From: Cepaea nemoralis
Taxonomy: Eukaryota > Mollusca > Gastropoda > Stylommatophora > Helicidae
DNA length: 64,000 nt
Direction: 5' to 3'
Assembly (NCBI GenBank): GCA_014155875.1
Contig: JACEFZ010018303.1
Location: 1,246,001-1,310,000, forward strand
Shown here: positions 43,303-57,000 of the stretch, in pieces
Layout: each line of letters opens with the position of its first letter
Position numbering within the stretch: the first letter of the stretch is position 1
The notes under the pieces: generated by a model
Databases searched by the model: none
Told to the model about the DNA's origin: nothing
The model's input: the letters and a program-made list of their open reading frames with translations, nothing else
Translations under genes and position numbers: made by a program

Positions 43303-43314
43303 CGAGCGCCCCAC
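43303..43314 (-). promoter_or_regulatory. Primer-binding-site-like stretch
   Basis: Directly inside the 5' LTR the minus strand reads AGTGGGGCGCTCGAAT. The TGG and G/C-rich word one or two bases from the LTR edge is where a tRNA 3' end would pair. The specific tRNA is not identified. Confidence 0.5.
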
Positions 43315-43315
43315 T

Positions 43316-44048
43316 TGCCATGTAGCTGATTCCCGGCTCGTCTATTCAGCCACAAGGACAGATGTAAGCAGGAACATGTAACAAAGGAGAATATCAAATA
43401 AGCCAATGTCCTTGCCATTGTCGTCAGTGTTTATTATTGAAAGTCATCGCCGCCGTTTATACAATCAATTACAAACAGGTGCGGGCTGACATGCGATGAT
43501 TCTAAATCAATTTACACAAAGTTCAACACTGCAAAATATCTCCTACACAATAGTTATCTCTAATCACCAACTTACGGCCTGGCTTGACCTTGGCATCGGG
43601 CATGTGCTGTGCTCCACTGCCGTTCACTCGGCGTACAGATTATCGAGCGTGACTGGCTTATGTAATTAGCCGTTCAACTTGGGCGACGCACTTTTGCCTC
43701 AGGTTGAAGTATCTTTGCAACCTTGGAGTAATGTCAACTTCATGTCGCTTGACTTCTGTACTCATTTCACAACCGTCTTTGACGAAGACATTGGCAAGAC
43801 TGATTCTGTCTCGCCGCGTCTCCTCCGTGTACCACACAACTCGTGTCACGTGATACGCAACTTCTCGGAGTCACTTCCCTTTGTCCCTCATCATCATCTG
43901 TTGCTTACCGACTTCTCTCAACTTAATCGTGTGTTCTTTGTTCATAGTGATCGTGTGAACGGTTCTCACTATGCCAATTCTTCTTCTCTTGTAAACATGT
44001 TCTTACTCTATCAGTTTACCGCTGTCTACCTCATATCGGTCCATGGCA
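43316..44048 (-). repeat. 5' LTR, 733 bp
   Basis: Upstream LTR, expected to hold the promoter. Short plus-strand open frames across it are shared with the other LTR and are not genes. Confidence 0.9.
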
Positions 44049-44818
44049 GTATCATTCAGCAAGAAAACTCAACAACCAGAGATATTCATACCAAGAATCA
44101 CTCAATGTTCCAGAAGCCAGAAGGCCGACCACAGCAGAGCTACGTGTCGCAGTAAGACGAAAATCTGCCGATACTGCGCCGATCAACACGCCTTCAAGGA
44201 GTGTTCGCTGGCCAAGCTGGACACGGTATTCAGAGCCCCTAACAACAAAAGAAAGTGCGGTATCTGCCAGGGCAATCATGGAGCAAGATACTTGGGCTTT
44301 CCGTACCTGCAGAGACACAGAGACATCTTAAAGATCGCCATCATCACAAAGACTCCATTCAAGAAAGCAATGCATAGGGGCGAGACAGCCACGGGTATAG
44401 CACAAGCCGAAAGAGATCAACTTCAAAAACAGATAGACGAGTTGAAGAGACAAGTCAAGGCATTGCTAACGCCGACCCCGAATAACGACAACGAAAAACT
44501 ACTGGCGGAAATGAAGGAGATACAGCAAAGCATCAAGCAAGAAGTAGAACATATGGCACTGAGAAGAGATTCTACGAAACATCAAAGCGGAGAGAGAAAC
44601 GCTAGAAAGAGAACTAACCCAAAGAAAACCAGCTGAAGCCAAGGAAACCATCACAGAACAGCCGCAAGATGAAACCCAACAAAAGGCCGATACGATACAG
44701 AACTTCTTCGGGCCACCTGGGTCCAAGAGGAAACCAGTATACCATGAGACCACTGGAGAAATCATAGGGTCGGAGAGTGACGGCGGCACAGAGTACCCTG
44801 CTCCAATGACAAGGTAGG
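44049..44818 (+). pseudogene. LINE ORF1, 3' half with zinc knuckles
   Basis: The continuation of ORF1 from 36996 after the LTR insertion. It has a first knuckle CRYCADQHAFKEC (about 44163-44201) and a degenerate second, KCGICQGNHGARYLGF, where the usual final Cys is Phe. This Y-x-G-[C/F] pattern is typical of Jockey/CR1-group ORF1 proteins. A coiled coil (QAERDQLQKQIDELKRQ) follows. A frameshift near 44580 moves the end into another frame, open to TAG at 44818 (contains FFGPPGSKRKPV). Confidence 0.7.
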
Positions 44819-45360
44819 AATTTCAAGCGTTGGGCAGAATGAATAAAGTTGAGCTAGCTGAATGGGAGAAGAAAGAAGAAAGCAGATCACTCGAAATGGA
44901 CAAGAGGCGCGAAAGAATCAACAGGGAGAGGAAAGAGATATTGCGCAAACAAGAAATGGAAACCGCCGAGAAGCTCCTACGTAAAATACACAAAAAGGAA
45001 GGCAACAAAACAAATAAAAAGTCCTTTTAAGGACTGCAACCTTCCACGCCAGAGGAACCAGCAGCCTTTACCAACAACAGACACCACCAGAGACAGGTCC
45101 TTCAAAGGACTGCAGCCAATCAAGCCAGACGAGCCAAGTGCCTGCACCAACAAAGAAAACCACAGGAGGAAACATGCACAAAGGACAGCCGCCGACCGAT
45201 CCCACTGCTGACGTCACAGACACAAACGCTACATAACCAGTCCGAGATAGGACTCACAAGACAATAATTAGGGTGAATAAACCCACAAAAACCACGATCC
45301 TCAACAATAACCACAGCTGATGAAGCAGGTTAGACGAGGACGAATTTGGAATTTTTGTTT
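44819..45360 (+). other. LINE 3' region without ORF2
   Basis: 44830-45030 is a very basic coiled-coil frame (ELAEWEKKEESRSLEMDKR). It is followed by noncoding sequence ending in CTGATGAAGCAGGTTAGACG and AATTTGGAA, a word pair also at 55365-55410 in reverse. That word marks the shared 3' end of a repeat family. No endonuclease or RT lies between ORF1 and this end, so the copy is either internally deleted or an ORF1-only derivative. Confidence 0.5.
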
Positions 45361-45379
45361 TTGAAAATTGGAATTGCAA

Positions 45380-45545
45380 TTGGAACGGTAGCAGGTTCAA
45401 CCCCTACACCGGTCAATTGGACTAAAATGTTGACTTCTTTTCCTTGACTTGGGGACGTAAATTACAAGTATCTCAGAAGTAGGATTGGGTTCTTTGATGG
45501 CAGGGACCCTGGTAATAGGGAAAGTTATCCCTTACATAAAAATCA
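45380..45545 (+). repeat. Short dispersed repeat with B-box-like word
   Basis: Starts with GCAGGTTCAACCCCTAC (B-box-like) and continues with the block shared with 7620-7740 and 49450-49570. It may be a SINE fragment. Confidence 0.4.
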
Positions 45546-45939
45546 GTGAATTAATGACAGAAAAAGCTTGGTGCAATTTCAAAAGTTGTCTCGATAAGTT
45601 AAAATTGGCTACAAAGTGGTTTTTACCCTCCTGTTTCATATAAGGAGTCTCTGAGATAAGTACCACAATTTTTATTTCATTCTGTGTATTTATATTTCAC
45701 ATGATTCCATAATATTATGCTTTAGTGGAGTCCCTGCAGTGTCATCTCCACTGTTTGTGTGTTCTTACATTTTCTTGTCTGCTTGTTGTCTGCTGATGCA
45801 AGGTTGTCATCACAACATTTCCTGGGTTGTTGTTTTTTTTTTTTTTGTAATTGCATTTTGTAAAGCAACCATACACTTCATATTTTTCTAGTTTAACATC
45901 TCGATAGCTTTACCACAGGTTGAAAAAGTCAAGTCACAA
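45546..45939. other. Stretch without a recognisable gene
   Basis: No coding region, tandem repeat or second copy recognised; it holds a poly-T run at 45832-45846. Confidence 0.4.
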
Positions 45940-46100
45940 CACAGGTTACTATTAACGATTAAAGAACACATTTTGTCCTATTTTAATTATCCACATTCAT
46001 TCGAGTATAAGGGCCAGTTGTTTCCTGGATTTTTTTTCCAAACCATATTGATGCTACCATCGTAGTGATATTGACCACATGACCACAAGTTAACATATTT
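45940..46100. repeat. Dispersed repeat, second copy
   Basis: Matches 35870-36020 over about 150 bp with few differences. Type unknown. Confidence 0.7.
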
Positions 46101-46269
46101 TGTTTATATTTGTTATCCTGGAAGGCAGGAGTGATGTAGTGAGTTGGGAATACAACAGCAGTTTTAATACTTGAACGCACCTGAATTTTAAAAGCACAGA
46201 AAGCACAAACGGACAAAAAACTACTCGGGATCCGTGAGCCAAGGAGATAACAAGTTAGTTTCATATTCT

Positions 46270-46500
46270 TTATAGGACGTTACAGTCAACCCTAGCATTT
46301 TTTTGTTGTTGGCTGTTTGTGATTTCTTGGCAAGTTTACATTCATTAGTTTGCCATTGCTTTCTGAACAACCAGCACCCATACCATTGTATGAAAACCAA
46401 TACAAGGCAATCTGCTGCCAAATCACCCACAGCTGTGATCCGAACGTGATATGCGGGATAACACATTGCATCTGCAGTCCCTTCGCTACAAGAGATAATG
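46270..46500 (-). mobile_element. tRNA-headed SINE, diverged
   Basis: Minus-strand copy of the family at 5946: central words AGAAAGCAATGGCAAACTA and GTTGACTGTAACGTCCTATA are present, and the head lies at 46500-46400. The B box is degraded. AAATTTA-rich sequence flanks it. Confidence 0.6.
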
Positions 46501-46914
46501 AAACATTTCCAGCTAAATATAAATTTATGGTGCGCAAGCTAGTAGCAACAGGTTATCATTAAATACGACTCGCAAATTTTAATATTTACATAAAAATCAC
46601 ATTTCACAATAAAACTATTGCATTACAACGATAGTAATTATCTTCAGAAAAAAAAAATTTACCCAACGCACAATATAATTTTCCTTCAAAATAAAAGATA
46701 TTGTTATGTTACATGATTAATCTTCACTGCTGCACTGTCTTTTAATCAAACACAATGATATGCAATAAATGTAATACTGAATACAACACACAAACAAAAA
46801 ATTTCCGCAATATAAAAATTATTCTGCATAATATTACAAGTAGATAGATATATTCACTGAAATAAAAAATTGATCAAAATATGAAAGAATACTTCAAAAA
46901 ATGATAAAGTTAGC
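46501..46914. other. AT-rich stretch without a recognisable gene
   Basis: Strongly AT-rich; no open frame of interest or repeat family recognised. Confidence 0.5.
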
Positions 46915-47287
<373 letters not shown>

Positions 47288-47594
47288 TTTAACAAAAAAA
47301 TCTGAAATCATACATTTCACAAAAGACAGAAGGTGGTCTTCTGTTAAACTTTTAACAATGTTCGACTACAATTACACTTACCCAAACCTAGAGATTGAAA
47401 TAAAAGAAGTAATAAACAATTTTGTTTTGTATATTCAAGAATTACTTATATGATAGCTTATACTATATTTATCTTTAGTTTGGAAAGTAGAAAGTCACTG
47501 ATTACTATGTCATTTTTTTTTTCAATTGGGGCCGTGACGCTGTAACTCACATTAATCCCAGTCACGTGTTTACGACTCGGGTTAAACGTTGACT

Positions 47595-48060
47595 TTGGCG
47601 CTCACATTGCTCTCTATCAAACTGTCTCACAATGAAACCTGGCCGTGTGATCTCGCATTGCTCTCTATAAAACTGTCTCACACTGAAACCCGGCCGTGTG
47701 TGCTCACATTGCTCTCTATCAAACTGTCTCACACTGAAACCTTGCCGTGTGATCTCGCATTGCTCTCTATAAAACTGTCTCACATCTTAAGCCTGGCCGT
47801 GTGATCTCACATTGCTCTCTATAAAACTGCCTCACATCTTAAGCCTGGCCATGTGATCTCACATTGCTCTCTATAAAACTGTCTCACATCTTAAGCCTGG
47901 CCGTGTGATCTCGCATTGCTCTCTATAAAACTGTCTCACATCTTAAGCCTGGCCGTGTGATCTCGCATTGCTCTCTATAAAACTGTCTCACATCTGAAAC
48001 CTGGCCATGTGATCTCGCATTGCTCTCTATAAAACTGTCTCACATCTGAGACCTGGCCGT
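47595..48060 (+). repeat. 52-54-bp tandem array, copy-B specific
   Basis: About nine units with CTCACATTGCTCTCTAT, AAACTGTCTCACA and CCTGGCCGTGTGATCT words. Copy A has a single unit at the same place (6370-6425), so the array expanded after duplication or collapsed in A. Even units share small changes (ATCAAAC against ATAAAAC), consistent with stepwise expansion. Confidence 0.9.
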
Positions 48061-49439
48061 TATTATATCTCATTTGATATTTTGACACTATTTCATTGTG
48101 TTTCATGAAAAATGCTTTATTTGATCAAGAGATGGACGCACAATGTGCTCTGCAAATCATTTCATGTGACATTTTGATGGCATCGCTCTGTTTTAATCGG
48201 TAAAGTTTCTCACTTTATAAACTCTATCATGAATGCTGACAGTTTTCAATGTCTGTTTGTCTCACTTGAAATATCGGTATGGAAGGCGAGCATGTCCAGT
48301 CAATGTGTCTTATTTGAAATTATGGTTTGATTGCTCACACTGTTCCGTGTAGAACTGTATCCCTTGAAACATTGCCATAAGCGCTTACGGGATTCTCTTT
48401 CAAATAACCTCAGATTAATTCGCTAAGTTGCAGTTCCAATGTCTCTGTCCAAATGTCTGCTTTGGAACCTTGATGTGTTCGCTTATATAATAATAAAGTA
48501 AAGTTCATTCGTTCGTTCGCTTACATGGTACTCTGTCAAATGGCCCCAGTTGAAACACAGACATGGCACCCCCCCCACCCCCCCCCCCCTCCCTCCCACC
48601 CCCGACTATCCCAGTCAAGTGCCTCAGTTGAACCTGAGTGTTTTACATAAATGTGTTTTCTAATGTTGTAATAAAGGTTATTATATTGATATCTTCAACA
48701 CCACTACGTCTAGTTTCTGTCTCGCTTCTTTTATTTCAAGGTTTTTATTTGTTGACTGAGCTTTTTATTTGACGTGTAGTTTCTTTTTTTGGACAGTATT
48801 AGTTTCTTTTTCAGTTTGAAAATAGATTTTCAACATCATTGTATCTTTAACCAGAAAAGATTAACTCTTCCGATTTCTAAGAATTATTTGCAAGGAAAAT
48901 CATGTCACATACATGTCTGAGTTCTGGAATTGGGTTTCCACACATTTTGAATTCTCCATAATGTTCACTGATATCATTGTTTCTTATTTTCTTTATTATA
49001 TATGCTGCAGCGATACTGTATAGGAACAGCACACACAAAACTGCAGCAATGTCTTATTTCTCATGTTCTAACGTAAAACCTGTCTGCTGTTTCACGCGCT
49101 ACTCTTGCAGCAGCTTATTGTTCAAGACCAACTGATTCAGTTAAGTGAATCACATATGCTTGCATCTGCATTTCTCCCACAATTTATCATGCTAAACACA
49201 GTCGACGTCCTTGCTGCAGTCTACAAAACAAGAATGTAGATCTATATACTAATGTCGATGAGGGTGAAGACGCAGTTACTGGTTCCTGTGTCCTGTCAGA
49301 AAAATGCCCTTTCTTCTTGTTATGGAATCGTTACAGCGTTTTGCTCTATACTAATTGTCCGAGAGCGATGATGACATCAATGTAACTGTTGTTTCCTCTG
49401 CTAGTAGTCCAGAGGTGGGAACTTTCTTTTAATCACTAA

Positions 49440-49670
49440 TTTTCACTAAAATTAATTAATCACTAAAATGTTGACTTCTCGTACCTGACTTGGGGACGTA
49501 AATTACAACTACCTCTGAATTCGGAGTTGGGTCGCCTGATGGCGAAGGACACTGGTAAAAGAGAAAACTAATGCCACATGCAAAGAGCAGTCCAATGCGA
49601 TAGAAGTAGTAGCAGGCGTATGGACTAGGCTTGAGTTCAGGGCGAGTGAACCAAAGAAAAGACATATTTA
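49440..49670 (-). repeat. Short dispersed repeat (duplicate of 7610-7840)
   Basis: Near identical to the copy in segment A, as part of the duplication. See the entry at 7590. Confidence 0.6.
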
Positions 49671-49794
49671 GTTGAACAAGTGTTACTGTCTTTTATTGTA
49701 CAGATGTTTACGATTATTTCGTTTGTCCAACCGCCTGTTGTTGATGTTGTTACAACATATGAAAACATTGTGACAGGCATACAATCATCATCAT

Positions 49795-50600
49795 CATGCC
49801 GGTAAGCGTGACCGGTCATGTTTCGCCGTCTGGCGCGATCACCACAGTCGTGGATCAGCTCGGTGTTCTTGTCTCGACCATACCACGTGGACAAGCCATC
49901 CAGGTATTTACTTCTCTTCCTTCCCTTTGTTTTCTTCACCTTAAATCTTGCCAGTTGTCACCAAGTTCTCCAATTTATTTCTTCTCATAACATGTCCAAA
50001 AATTGTGACAGTCTCCGTCTAATTTCTCTAATCAGTTTACAGTTTTCACTTGTCTTTCTATGACTTGGTCATTAGTTTTTCTGTCTGTCCATTGTATTTC
50101 CTTCAGAAACTACATTTCCACAGCCAACAGATGTTTTTCAACTTGTCTGCTTATTGTCCACGCTTCACATCAATACACAAGCGCAGGTTCTATATAGCAC
50201 CTCAACACTCTTCTTCTCGTTGCAAATGACATCTTTGTATTGGTCAGAACGTTTTTCATTCTGCAAAAGACTACCTTCGCCATGGCGAATCTTGTTCTAA
50301 TCTATTTAAGGCATCTCCCATTAGATGTTATGACTTGTCCCAGATAATTGTACCTATTAACTTGTTTTAGAATATTCCAATTTACTCGTATATTACATTG
50401 TAATATTTTTTTCTTCCTAGTGACGACCACAGTATGTGACTTCTTACAATGTAATTATAACCCTAGTTTTTAACCGTATGCAACAACCGTATCTACTAAA
50501 TATTGCAGATCCTGCTCATTGTCTGCTATCAATACCATATCATCCGCATATCTAATGTTACTGATGTTACCTTCCAATTTGGTGATTTACACACTACTCT
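49795..50600 (-). pseudogene. RTE LINE 3' fragment, uninterrupted
   Basis: The copy-B counterpart of 7952-9970 without the Penelope-like insertion. It has the same C-terminal region (GRKRSKYLDGL, CGDRARRRNMTG), an RT segment with the TDD-like codons near 50540 and the same ATG-repeat tail at 49788-49799. Stops and frameshifts are present throughout. Confidence 0.7.
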
Positions 50601-50892
50601 CAAATCACATCATTGACAATAAATAAAATATTTACTTATTTACTAGTTGTAATAGTGCGCAACAATAATACAACTTACCGCCTACAATTTTTTTTTCCAA
50701 GTGGTGTAGTAGGAACAAAGTAAAAACAAACCAATGTATTATCTGTTGACAAACTATTTACACAACAGCCAAACTATTTACACAACAGGCAGCACTGGTG
50801 ATATTTGCGTGTATTTTTCAATATGAAGAACCTTTCTTCAAGCATTAAGGTTTGTTGTGAATATGGTGCCAGCTCAACATGTTTAGATCACC

Positions 50893-51228
50893 CTGCATAC
50901 AATGTGGGATGTGGTCACTAGAACGCCGGTTGGCTTTACTTTATATAATATACACACAATGTGGGATGTTATCACTAGAACGTCTGCTGGCTTTACTTTA
51001 TATAATATACACACAATGTGGGGTGTGGTTACTAGAACGGCTGGCTTTACTTTATATAATATACACACAATGTGGGATGTGGTTACTAGAACGGCTGGCT
51101 TTACTTTATACAATATACACACAATGTGGGATGTGGTCACTAGAACGCCGGCTGGCTTTACTTTATATAATATACACACAATGTGGGATGTGGTCACTAG
51201 AACGGATGGCTTTACTTTATATAATACT
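50893..51228. repeat. 54/57-bp minisatellite, short array (6 units)
   Basis: Same unit as 10193-11830, preceded by the same flank (TTTAGATCA.CCTGCA.ACAATGTG). It ends abruptly at the CTAGCTGACC repeat at 51229. Confidence 0.95.
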
Positions 51229-53513
<2,285 letters not shown>

Positions 53514-54187
53514 CACACAATGTGGGATGTGGTCACTAGAACGCCGGCTGGCTTTACTTTATATAATATACACACAATGTGGGATGTGGTAACTAGAACG
53601 GCGGGCTTTACTTTATATAATATACACACAATGTGGGATGTGGTCGCTAGAACGTCGGCTAGCTTTACTTTATATAATATACACACAATGTGGGATGTCA
53701 CTAGAACGTCGGCTGGCTTTACTTTATATAATATACACACAATGTGGGATGTGGTCGCTAGAACGCCGGCTGGCTTTACTTTATATAATATACACACAAT
53801 GTGGGATGTGGTCACTAGAACGCCGGCTGGCTTTACTTTATATAATATACACACAATGTGGGATGTGGTCACTAGAACGGCGGGCTTTACTTTATATAAT
53901 ATACACACAATGTGGGATGTGGTCGCTAGAACGTCGGCTAGCTTTACTTTATATAATATACACACAATGTGGGATGTCACTAGAACGTCGGCTGGCTTTA
54001 CTTTATATAATATACACACAATGTGGGATGTGGTCACTAGAACGCCGGCTAGCTTTACTTTATATAATATACACACAATGTGGGATGTGGTCGCTAGAAC
54101 GTCGGCTAGCTTTACTTTATATAATATACACACAATGTGGGATGTCACTAGAACGTCGGCTGGCTTTACTTTATATAATATACACAC
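53514..54187. repeat. 54/57/51-bp minisatellite with higher-order unit
   Basis: Twelve units in which five sub-types recur in order (57, 54, 57 with GTCGCTAG, 51 lacking GTGGT, 57), giving a higher-order unit of about 276 bp repeated two and a half times. A SINE sits at its right end. Confidence 0.9.
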
Positions 54188-54430
54188 GCCGATCTCTCTG
54201 GCCGAGGGGTTACAACACTTTCTCCGTAATCCCGTTTATCACGCAGAGTCTCGTAGCGGGGCGAGAGCTGGGAGCGGTTCGATCCCCTCTGGTGACTTGC
54301 GGGATAACTGAGCCGGCCGCTCAGAAAGCAATGGCAAACTACTGAGCGTAATCTTGCCAAGAAATCAACATACAGCTGAAAGATGCTGATGTTGACAGCG
54401 ATGTCCTGTAAAGGATATGCAAAACATTTT
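54188..54430 (+). mobile_element. tRNA-headed SINE, best preserved copy
   Basis: A box TGGCCGAGGGGTT, B box GCGGTTCGATCCCC (a near-consensus match), then AGAAAGCAATGGCAAACTA and GTTGACAGCGATGTCCTG, ending in a short A/T tail. AATATACACAC lies on both sides (54177-54187, 54431-54441). That word is also part of the host minisatellite, so it is weak proof of a target duplication. Confidence 0.85.
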
Positions 54431-55345
54431 AATATACACACACTGTGGGATGTGGTCACTATAACAATATACACACAATGTGGGATGTGGTCACTAGAAC
54501 AATATACACACAATGTGGGATGTGGTCACTAGAACAATATACACACAATGTGGGATGTGGTCACTAGAACAATATACACACAATGTGGGATGTGGTCACT
54601 AGAACAATATACACACAATGTGGGATGTGGTCAATAGAACGCCGGATGGCTTTACTTTATATAATATACACACACTGTGGGATGTGGTCACTAGAACAAT
54701 ATACACACAATGTGGGATGTGGTTACTAGAACGCCGGCTGGCTTTTATTATTGTGTTGCGTAACCCTTACGGGACGTTGCAGTCAACACCAGCATTTTCA
54801 GCTGCTGTTGATGTACTAGGCAAGTGTTACGTTCAGTAGTTTGCCATTGCTTTCTGAACGACCGGCCTCTATACCTTTTTCGAAAAAACCAGCACCGCCG
54901 TGTTTCGAACCCGGGTATACGGGCTCACAAACCGCGTTCGCAAGCCCTTCAGCCACAGAGACCGGTGGGATGTGGTCACTAGAACAATATACACACACTG
55001 TGGGATGTGGTCACTAGAACAATATACACACAATGTGGGATGTGGTCACTAGAACAATATACACACAATGTGGGATGTGGTCACTAGAACAATATACACA
55101 CAATGTGGGATGTGGTCACTAGAACAATATACACACAATGTAGGATGTGGTCACTAGAACAATATACACATAATGTGGGATGTTGTCACTAGAACAATAT
55201 ACACACAATGTGGGATGTGGTCACTAGAACGCCGGCTGGCATTACTTTATATAATATACACACAATGTGGGATGTGGTCACTAGAACGGTTGGCTTTACT
55301 TTATATAATATACACACACTGTGGAATGTGTCACTAGAACGCCAA
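54431..55345. repeat. 35-bp version of the minisatellite
   Basis: Units reading AATATACACACAATG, TGGGATGTGG and TCACTAGAAC without the GGCTGGCTTTACTTTATAT part, with occasional 54-57-bp units. A SINE (54756-54962) interrupts it. The short unit can be derived from the 54-bp unit by deletion of 19 bp between two ATAT words. Confidence 0.9.
54756..54962 (-). mobile_element. tRNA-headed SINE in the minisatellite
   Basis: Minus-strand reading: TGGCTGAAGGGCTTGCG (A box), CCCGGGTTCGAAACA (B box), then GCAATGGCAAACTACTGAAC and GTTGACTGCAACGTCCC. It belongs to a different subfamily from the SINE 330 bp away (TGAACG against TGAGCG words), so the two were independent insertions. Confidence 0.8.
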
Positions 55346-55705
55346 TGCCAATTTTCCAACAAAAAAAAGTTCCAAATTCGGCCTCGTCTAACCTGCTTCA
55401 TCAGCTCTGGTTATTGTTGAGAGCCGTAGTTGTGTGGATTGTTAGTCCTAATTCCTACTAGTTTTATTGGTTCCTCTCTGTTCGTCGGATAGATTTGTTT
55501 TGTGCTGGTCCTGGTAAAGACCGGTCCTTGGTTGGGCTTATTGGGCCCGCATTCTCTCGTTTTTTGGCTTCATTTCTCTGTTAGCACTGCTAATTGCTTG
55601 TAGTTTCTTGTGTTATTCTCATCGGGGCTAGTCCCGGTCATGTCCAGTCCTCATAAGGACTTGATGTAGGCAAGGGCAGAGCATTTAATTGCAAGTCTCA
55701 AGTTG
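55346..55705 (-). repeat. LINE-derived 3' region in the minisatellite
   Basis: In minus orientation it ends with CTGATGAAGCAGGTTAGACG then AATTTGGAA, the same word pair as 45310-45355. It also shares the theme of AAGGACT(G) repeats with that region. It is probably the 3' end of the same ORF1-bearing LINE family, inserted in the array. Confidence 0.55.
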
Positions 55706-56700
55706 TCCCCCCTAGAACGCCGGTTGGCTTTACTTTATATAATATACACACAATGTGGGATGTGGTCACTAGAACGGCTGGCTTTACTTTATATAATATA
55801 CACACAATGTGGGATGTGGTCACTAGAACGGTTGGCTTTACTTTATATAATATACACACAATGTGGGATGTGGTCACTAGAATACCGGCTGGCTTTACTT
55901 TATATAATATACACACAATGTGGGATGTGGTCACTAGAAAGCCGGTTGGCTTTACTTTATATAATATACACACAATATGGGATGTGGTCACTAGAACGTC
56001 GGCTGGCTTTACTTTATATAATATACACACAATATGGGATATGGTCACTAGAACGGCTGGCTTTACTTTATATAATATACACACAATGTGGGATGTGGTC
56101 ACTAGAACGGCTGGCTTTACTTTATATAATATACACACAATGTGGGATGTGGTCACTAGAACGCCGGCTGGCTTTACTTTATATAATATACACACAATAT
56201 GGGATATGGTCACTAGAACGGCTGGCTTTACTTTATATAATATACACACAATGTGGGATGTGGTCACTAGAACGGCTGGCTTTACTTTATATAATATACA
56301 CACAATGTGGGATGTGGTCACTAGAACGCCGGCTGGCTTTACTTTATATAATATACACACAATGTGGGATGTGGTCACTAGAACGGTTGGCTTTACTTTA
56401 TATAATATACACACAATGTGGGATGTGGTCACTAGAATACCGGCTGGCTTTACTTTATATAATATACACACAATGTGGGATGTGGTCACTAGAAAGCCGG
56501 TTGGCTTTACTTTATATAATATACACACAATGTGGGATGTGGTCACTAGAACGGTTGGCTTTACTTTATATAATATTCACACAATGTGGGATGTGGTCAC
56601 TAGAACGGTTGGCTTTACTTTATATAATATACACACAATGTGGGATGTGGTCACTAGAACAATATACACACAATGTGGGATGTGGTCACTAGAACGCCGC
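55706..56700. repeat. 54/57-bp minisatellite (about 18 units)
   Basis: Sub-types recur in order: GGCTGGC, GGTTGGC, TACCGGCTGGC, AGCCGGTTGGC and so on. There is an internal block copied with few changes, about 55.80-56.00 against 56.37-56.52 kb. Both strands again show apparent long open frames that are repeat artefacts. Confidence 0.95.
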
Positions 56701-57000
56701 CTGCGAAGAGAGACCGAGCCATATGGGATAAAACCCGGGTCAATGAAGTCTTTCTGGTGACTGCCGTTTCCATCAACAATGAACTGTATTTCTCATGGAG
56801 GGCTTTTGTGTTGGCATTCATGCACAGTGTACATGTGCGGGCTGTTGCCTTGCCGAGACTCCTGTCTATTTCATTGTTCACATAGGGCAGTGAGGAGCAT
56901 TTTGTGTGATATTCACTGGCACAGGAATAGAGCATAATGGGGACGACCCGTTGCCGTGAAGTTGGAACCGCGACTAACTAACTAGCTAACTAACTAACAT
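56701..57000 (+). mobile_element. LINE 3' UTR fragment
   Basis: Ends with GGGGACGACCCGTTGCCGTG, AAGTTGGAACCGCG and a CTAA-type repeat tail, as also seen at 60866-60925. The CTAA tail links it to the RNase H-bearing LINE at 14435-15788. The rest has no clear coding content. Confidence 0.5.

Larger units (their letters stand above)
36997..44048 (-). mobile_element. Non-autonomous Gag-protease LTR retrotransposon
   Basis: LTRs of exactly 733 bp at each end, inverted termini TGCCATG...CATGGCA, and a 5-bp target duplication GTATC (36992-36996, 44049-44053) inside a LINE ORF1. By eye the LTRs differ at 22 positions with no indels (about 97% identity). In minus orientation: PBS-like stretch, leader of about 1.5 kb, short Gag with one CCHC knuckle, protease in the -1 frame, an acidic/basic tail, then about 2.6 kb without coding and a polypurine tract. 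No integrase, RT or RNase H is present. The close LTRs and intact duplication show fairly recent transposition, so pol must have come from another element. Confidence 0.85.
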
